From JTS-RE9 sp964649195 (GTDB lineage: Bacteria > Planctomycetota > Phycisphaerae > Phycisphaerales > Phycisphaeraceae): 35,424 bases of DNA. A program made the position numbers and the translations under genes. Location of the stretch: the NCBI GenBank assembly GCA_964649195.1, contig CAZYPK010000038.1, positions 1 through 35,424 of the forward strand. The letters run 5' to 3'. Under the pieces are notes generated by a model that worked only from the letters and a program-made list of their open reading frames with translations, searched no databases and had not been told where the DNA came from. Below, piece after piece: positions 31,476 to 35,424 of the stretch; position 1 is the first letter of the stretch; each line of letters starts with the position of its first letter.

Positions 31476-32150
31476 TCACCGGTGATACAGCCCGTGCTCC
31501 GCGATGTAGCTTTCGACCTCCGGTGTCACCAGCCCGCGCACCGATTCGCCTGCCGCGATGCGTTGCCGAATCATCGACGAACTCACATCGATCACCGGCA
31601 ACTCAATCATGCGATCCCGCCACTGCCCGGCATCGAACCCGGCCGGCAGCGAGGCGAGCATCGAGTCCCGCGTCGCCGGCGGACGGACCATCACCACCGG
31701 CTCGGCCAGTTCGATGATCCTTCGCCAGTGGCGCCAGCGATCGAACGATGCCAGTTGATCCGCCCCGATGAGCAGGCGAAGTTTCACGCGCTCGCCAAGC
31801 TGCGATTGCAGGGCCGCGATGGTGTCGATCGTGTAGCTCGGCTGCCCGCCGGTTGCGGCGAAGCGATCCAGTTCATCGGTGCGAATCACCGCGCGGGGTT
31901 CGTGCGCCAGGGTCAGTCGCAGCATCTCCAGGCGATGCTTCGCCTCCGTGGGCGGCTGCCCGGTTTTGAACGGCGACAGGGCCGCGGGAATGTACGCCAC
32001 CGCATCGGCGCCGACCGCCCGCATCGCCAGGAGCGGCAACCGCCGATGCGCCACATGCGGCGGATCAAAGCTGCCGCCAAAGAGCAACAGGGTTTTGCAG
32101 GCGCGAAGGTCCACGCGATCAGTGTAAGCAGGGAAGGGGGAAATAGGCAT
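31476..32150 (-). CDS. nadD: Nicotinate-nucleotide adenylyltransferase
   Basis: A cytoplasmic enzyme that joins nicotinate mononucleotide and ATP to give deamido-NAD in NAD synthesis. The protein is 224 residues from the ATG at 32150; a GTG at 32114 would remove 12 residues and start closer to the fold (VDLRACKTLLLFGG). Nucleotidyltransferase motifs are GGSFDPPHVAH (25-35), GGQPSYTIDTI (101-111), IGADQLASFDRW (128-139) and VSSSMIRQR (189-197). The HxGH motif reads HVAH, with Ala in place of Gly, which is unusual; both His are kept. No RsfS or ObgE gene is beside it. It is a single gene flanked by repeat-filled gaps. Confidence 0.93.
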   Translation of the reverse strand: MPISPFPAYTDRVDLRACKTLLLFGGSFDPPHVAHRRLPLLAMRAVGADAVAYIPAALSPFKTGQPPTEAKHRLEMLRLTLAHEPRAVIRTDELDRFAATGGQPSYTIDTIAALQSQLGERVKLRLLIGADQLASFDRWRHWRRIIELAEPVVMVRPPATRDSMLASLPAGFDAGQWRDRMIELPVIDVSSSMIRQRIAAGESVRGLVTPEVESYIAEHGLYHR

Positions 32151-32197
32151 TGAGGCACGAAGGCACGGAGGCACGGAGGGGGAGGGGGAGAATGGCC

Positions 32198-32313
32198 AAT
32201 GGCCATTGCAAAATGAAAATTGCAAAATGGCGGAGCAGGCAACCCATCACCTGGGGATGCGCGTCTTCTCTTCGCAATTTGCAATTTGCAATTTGCAATG
32301 GCCATTTTTCAAT
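32198..32313. repeat. AT-rich inverted-repeat element, copy 2
   Basis: The left arm and centre match 7595-7704 almost base for base (AATGGCCATTGCAAAATG; GGAGCAGGCAACCCATCACC). The right arm has three GCAATTT units followed by GCAATGG, showing the 7-bp rhythm clearly. Both copies lie between a repeat cluster and a gene end or start. An 8-bp run (AGGCACGA/AGGCACGG) precedes this copy near 32152-32178. Confidence 0.85.
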
Positions 32314-32353
32314 CGCTCCCCCTTCGTGCTTCAATGCCTCCCGTCTCCTGTCC

Positions 32354-32422
32354 CGCAGACGCGCAGCGAGGACGCTGCGGCTATGACCTATGACCTCTGT
32401 CCTCTGTCCTCTGTCCTCTTCA
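32354..32422. repeat. Inverted 29-bp module followed by six 7-bp repeats
   Basis: 32354-32382 is the reverse complement of 7519-7547. It runs into CTATGAC, CTATGAC, CTCTGTC, CTCTGTC, CTCTGTC, CTCTTCA (32381-32422), ending 24 bases before the protease start codon. The tail CTCTTCAACGGACTG resembles TTTTTCAACGGGCTG at 4822. Confidence 0.87.
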
Positions 32423-32445
32423 ACGGACTGCTATGATCCTCCGTC

Positions 32446-34086
32446 ATGAGCGTGCTTATCCTTGTGCTTTTCGTCGGTCTGTTCCTGCATGATGCCCTGG
32501 TTCCCGGCGGCAACGTGTCCGATGGTGCGTTTCCCATGCTCAATATTCCGTGGGGACCGGGGGGGTTGGGGCTTGTCGCAGCCGTGGTGTTGCCCAAGCT
32601 GCTGATCGTTTTGTTTTATCACCGGCTCAGCGTGCGGGCGATGGCTTCGCTCAACCGGGCGAACGAGACCGCCGCCCTGCGGACGCTCGAACGCTGGACC
32701 GCCAGGCTTTCCAAGCTGCTGATTGTTTCGTATCTGGGCGATCTGATGGTCCTGGGCGCTCTGAAGCAGTTGCGGGCTGCGGTCGGGGACCTGTTGCTCG
32801 TCGATGAGCTGCTCATCATGCTTCCGCCGCTGGCGGCCACGTTCTGCATGTGGGTGTCGCATTACCCGGTCGATGTGAAGCTGCGCGAGGCGACCTTCAT
32901 GTCGCGGATGGAGCGGGGCCTGCCGGTGCAGATGTGGACGCGGGGGCAGTACCTGGTCGCCCAGCTTCGCCATCAATGGGCGCTGATGGGCATTCCGCTG
33001 CTGCTGCTTTCGGGCTGGTCTCAAACGGTGCAGTTGTTTTTTCGCGGGCGGCTGTCCGAGGCGATGCAGGCCGGGCTGCTGCTGGGCGGCTCGCTGACTG
33101 TTTTTCTTTTCACCCCGCTGATCATCCGCCACGTGTGGGACACCGCGCCGCTGCCCGCCGGTGAGATGCGCGACCGTCTCACCGCCATGTGCAGGCAGCA
33201 CCGCGTCGGGGTGCGCGAGCTGCTTTTGTGGCGCACCTATGGCGGGATGATCAACGGGGCGGTCATGGGGGTCATCCGCCCGCTTCGCTACATCCTGCTC
33301 ACCGATGCCTTGCTCGAATCGATGCCCGCCAGGCAGGTCGAAGCGGTGATGGCCCACGAGCTGGCCCATGTCCGAAAGCATCACATGTTCTGGCTGCTCA
33401 TCGTCGCGGCCAGCTCGATGGAACTGCTGCGGCTGCTCGCGGTGCTGATGCTCAAGGGAGTGTCGGCACTCATGGGCATCGAACCTCTTTCCTCCATCAC
33501 GCCGCAGACCATCAAGGCCATCGTCGAACATCCCGACATGGCTTCACTCACGGCGACGATCGTTTCCATCACCGGCTGGTTCTTCGTCTTCGGCTGGGTC
33601 TCCCGCCGCTTTGAACGACAGGCGGACACCTTTGCCGCCCAGCACCTGGCCCACGAATGGCACGAGGAACATCCCACCGGCCAGGAGGACCGCCCGGCCT
33701 CGTCAACGATGATGATGCCGCTGCCCACCGCCGAGGAAATGGCGGCTGCGCTGGAACGCGGCGAACCCTCGGAACCGCCGGAATCCCCGATCACTGCCGC
33801 GCTCCCGATTACAGCCGGCGGCTCCACCATCACCAAGCCCGGCTGCTTCCCGCGCTCAGCCACCGAAACCATGGCCGGCGCCCTGCAAAGCGTGGCGGAA
33901 CTCAACTACATCCCCACCCAAAGGCCCAGTTGGCGCCACGGCTCCATCGCCTGGCGACAGAATTACCTCCGATCCCTCTCCGGCACCCCCATCGACGATG
34001 CCTCCATCGATCGCCATGTGAGACGGATCAAGTGGGCCGGCATCCTGATCCTGGTCTCCGTCGTGATCATTCACCTGCTCTGGTGA
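32446..34086 (+). CDS. M48-family membrane metalloprotease
   Basis: A 546-residue integral membrane protein. Several membrane segments lie at 2-18, 42-60, 92-105, 119-137, 178-193 and 208-228. The zinc site is AHELAH (His304, Glu305, His308), the third ligand Glu390 in RRFERQADTFAA (with Asp394). Segments LLIVAASSMELLRLLAVLML and SLTATIVSITGWFFVFGW flank the site, as in HtpX/Ste24-type enzymes. Residues about 400-510 form an unusual insertion with Pro, Glu and Ser (HEEHPTGQEDRPASSTMMM; LERGEPSEPPESP), and the protein ends with a further membrane segment (ILILVSVVIIHLLW). Role likely in membrane protein quality control. No clear ribosome site before the ATG at 32446. Confidence 0.9.
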   Translation: MSVLILVLFVGLFLHDALVPGGNVSDGAFPMLNIPWGPGGLGLVAAVVLPKLLIVLFYHRLSVRAMASLNRANETAALRTLERWTARLSKLLIVSYLGDLMVLGALKQLRAAVGDLLLVDELLIMLPPLAATFCMWVSHYPVDVKLREATFMSRMERGLPVQMWTRGQYLVAQLRHQWALMGIPLLLLSGWSQTVQLFFRGRLSEAMQAGLLLGGSLTVFLFTPLIIRHVWDTAPLPAGEMRDRLTAMCRQHRVGVRELLLWRTYGGMINGAVMGVIRPLRYILLTDALLESMPARQVEAVMAHELAHVRKHHMFWLLIVAASSMELLRLLAVLMLKGVSALMGIEPLSSITPQTIKAIVEHPDMASLTATIVSITGWFFVFGWVSRRFERQADTFAAQHLAHEWHEEHPTGQEDRPASSTMMMPLPTAEEMAAALERGEPSEPPESPITAALPITAGGSTITKPGCFPRSATETMAGALQSVAELNYIPTQRPSWRHGSIAWRQNYLRSLSGTPIDDASIDRHVRRIKWAGILILVSVVIIHLLW

Positions 34087-34123
34087 TCGAACCTGCTTCA
34101 TGGGGCAATCGCCTTCAAATACT

Positions 34124-34143
34124 CCGTTCGCCAAGGCGAACGG
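34124..34143 (+). repeat. Hairpin after the protease gene
   Basis: CCGTTCGCC and GGCGAACGG are separated by AA, a 9-bp stem 38 bases after the stop. No T-run follows on the plus strand, so factor-independent termination is not shown; it may stabilise the mRNA end or be a dispersed palindrome. The rest of 34087-34298 shows no gene. Confidence 0.5.
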
Positions 34144-34298
34144 CTAAATGCGCCGGCCTTGGCCTGGAACCTGACAATCTGTCGTCCCTTTGCATACAAA
34201 TGCTTCCCTTGGCCGTTGTATCATGAGGAACGAAGTTCGCTGTTGTGCCTGCTCGCCGCACCATGACCGGTTCATTCACCTTCATTGATGGGGTTCCA

Positions 34299-35273
34299 AT
34301 GTCCTTCGCCCGATTCCTTGCCGTCGCTCTTGTTGCTTTGTGTACCGGGTCCGCCCTGGCTGGGCCGACCTTTTCGGGCACTTGGATCAACAGCGCCCCG
34401 CTGAAGTCGGAAGGGCTTGGCGGCAAGGTGGTGGTGCTCTACTTTTATGAGGAAAGCTGTCCGAGTTGCCGGGCCAAGTGGCCGGGGCTGATCGAGGTCG
34501 CCAATCAATTCAGGGAGGAGCCGGTGTTGTTCATCGCGGTGAACTCCGGCAACGATGCCAAGGCGGTGGAGAGTTACCTCAAGGGTGTGAACTGCGACTG
34601 GCCGGCCCTGGCGGACACCGATCGCCGTTTTGAACGCAGCGCGGGCGTGCCGACGGTCAGCCTTCAGAACATTTACCAGGCCAGAATCATCACGCCGGCC
34701 GGACGGCTGGTGCAGGCCGATCCCGGTAATCTGGCCGGGGCGGTGAAGTCGCTGCTGCCCCAGGCTTCGTGGAAGGTCGATCCCGCGATCGTTCCGGCTT
34801 CGATGAAGCCCGCATGGAAGGCGTTGGAGTTTGGCGACTATGCGACCGGCATGGCGGTGGTGAAACGCACCATCAAGTCCGGTGACGAAAAGACCCGCAC
34901 CGCGGCCCAGGCGATGGACAAGGCCATCACCGACGATATCGAATCGCTGATGGCGCAGGCGGCCAAGGACGAATCCGCCGGCCTCAGATGGGAGGCCTAC
35001 AAAGCCTACACCCGCATCGCCGCCAACTTCCAAGGCCACCCCAGGGCCGTCGAAGCCGCCGCCGCGGCGAAAAAGCTTGCCGCCGAGAAGCCGCTGAAGG
35101 ACGAGATCAAGGCGCTGGCGCTGCTCGATCACGCCCAGGCCATGCTGCAATCGCGCAACCGTCAGGAAAAGCGCGCCGCCGGGGCGATGCTCGAATCCAT
35201 CGCCAGGCAGTACCCGGACACCGAAGCCGGCGGTGCCGCCGCGAAACTCGCGGCCACCGTCGGGGAACCGTGA
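34299..35273 (+). CDS. Exported thioredoxin-like protein with helical C-terminal domain
   Basis: A 324-residue protein with a signal peptide (MSFARFLAVALVALCTGSALA). Residues 25-165 are a TlpA/ResA-type thioredoxin domain: FSGTWINSAPLKSEGLGGKVVVLYFYEESCPSC, with Cys54 and Cys57 (CPSC), a cis-Pro loop GVPTVSLQN and PAGRLVQADPG. The remainder, about 170-324, is helical with TPR-like spacing (AWKALEFGDYATGMAVVKR; YKAYTRIAANFQGHPRAVEAAA; AGAMLESIARQYPDTEAG). It is likely a periplasmic thiol oxidoreductase or a redox-sensing adaptor; partner unknown. ATG at 34299 is chosen to give the signal peptide; GGGG lies 5 bases upstream. Confidence 0.88.
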   Translation: MSFARFLAVALVALCTGSALAGPTFSGTWINSAPLKSEGLGGKVVVLYFYEESCPSCRAKWPGLIEVANQFREEPVLFIAVNSGNDAKAVESYLKGVNCDWPALADTDRRFERSAGVPTVSLQNIYQARIITPAGRLVQADPGNLAGAVKSLLPQASWKVDPAIVPASMKPAWKALEFGDYATGMAVVKRTIKSGDEKTRTAAQAMDKAITDDIESLMAQAAKDESAGLRWEAYKAYTRIAANFQGHPRAVEAAAAAKKLAAEKPLKDEIKALALLDHAQAMLQSRNRQEKRAAGAMLESIARQYPDTEAGGAAAKLAATVGEP

Positions 35274-35353
35274 ACCACCAGACCTGAGTTTCGCTTAAGC
35301 CCCGGCAAGGGGAGCCGGGAGAACCGGGGGAGTAAGAAGAGCCGGGGGAGCCG

Positions 35354-35382
35354 CAGGGTAAAAGCATATGGGAGGGCGAGGC
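35354..35382. repeat. 29-bp dispersed repeat, copy 2 (inverted)
   Basis: An exact reverse complement of 85-113. It is preceded by GCCGGGGGAGCCG-type low-complexity sequence (35305-35353) that resembles the C/T-rich tails of the element at 1883-2043 read on the other strand. No gene is seen in 35274-35424, and the last bases (GCGCGTCT) match the end of the hairpin module at 7533-7540, where the window is cut. Confidence 0.8.
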
Positions 35383-35424
35383 CACTGCTTTCACGGTCTT
35401 GTCCCCTTTCCCTTTTGCGCGTCT

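Noticed and set aside
85..35382. Inverted 29-bp repeats near both window ends as ends of one large element
   Set aside because: The window ends are arbitrary, housekeeping genes lie between, and similar dispersed repeats occur throughout.

Overview
The window looks like chromosomal DNA from a GC-rich member of the Planctomycetota, most likely class Phycisphaerae. Four things suggest this: two proteins with PEP-CTERM tails, a type II pseudopilin of the planctomycete kind, a large MoxR/BatA-like gene cluster, and a secreted squalene-cyclase-like toroid protein. This is a judgement from gene content; no 16S gene or other marker is present, and I see no tRNA, rRNA or CRISPR array.

Layout. 1-9100 holds mostly single genes: a duplicated secreted helical protein, a ComEC-like metallo-beta-lactamase-fold hydrolase, dihydrolipoyl dehydrogenase, a LamG-like PEP-CTERM protein, a probable periplasmic cytochrome b562-like protein and a secreted alpha/beta hydrolase. 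9.3-17.8 kb is an accessory, plastic stretch. Much of it has visibly lower GC. It contains a truncated J-domain protein, a three-gene operon (membrane-anchored thermonuclease plus two membrane proteins), an antitoxin remnant, a frameshifted HAD-like gene, a VapBC-type toxin-antitoxin pair, a two-gene HNH module broken by a frameshift, and an AT-rich insert lying between moxR and a second, diverged copy of the moxR 3' end. 15.9-30.1 kb on the minus strand is a conserved-looking block: a secreted toroid protein, a BatA/VWA protein, a second VWA/GATase-like membrane protein, a DUF4175-like membrane protein, a very long periplasmic coiled-coil protein with AGE repeats, and MoxR. Two small low-GC genes separate MoxR from the rest, and no DUF58 gene is visible. 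30.3-35.4 kb holds a pseudopilin-LamG-PEP-CTERM chimera, nadD, an M48 membrane protease and a thioredoxin-like lipid-side/periplasmic protein.

How they work together. The minus-strand block probably forms a cell-envelope machine in which the MoxR AAA+ ATPase remodels VWA proteins. Its exact job is unknown. The accessory stretch looks like repeated gain and decay of small mobile or defence-like modules.

The intergenic DNA is the most unusual layer. Nearly every gap carries phased 7-nucleotide tandem repeats of several sequence types, often next to recurring hairpin modules (GCCGCAAGCGGC, and a 29-bp module containing GCAGCGTCCTCGCTGC). There are also at least four families of inverted-repeat elements, each present twice. 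These were read by eye. Identities and copy numbers elsewhere in the genome are not known.
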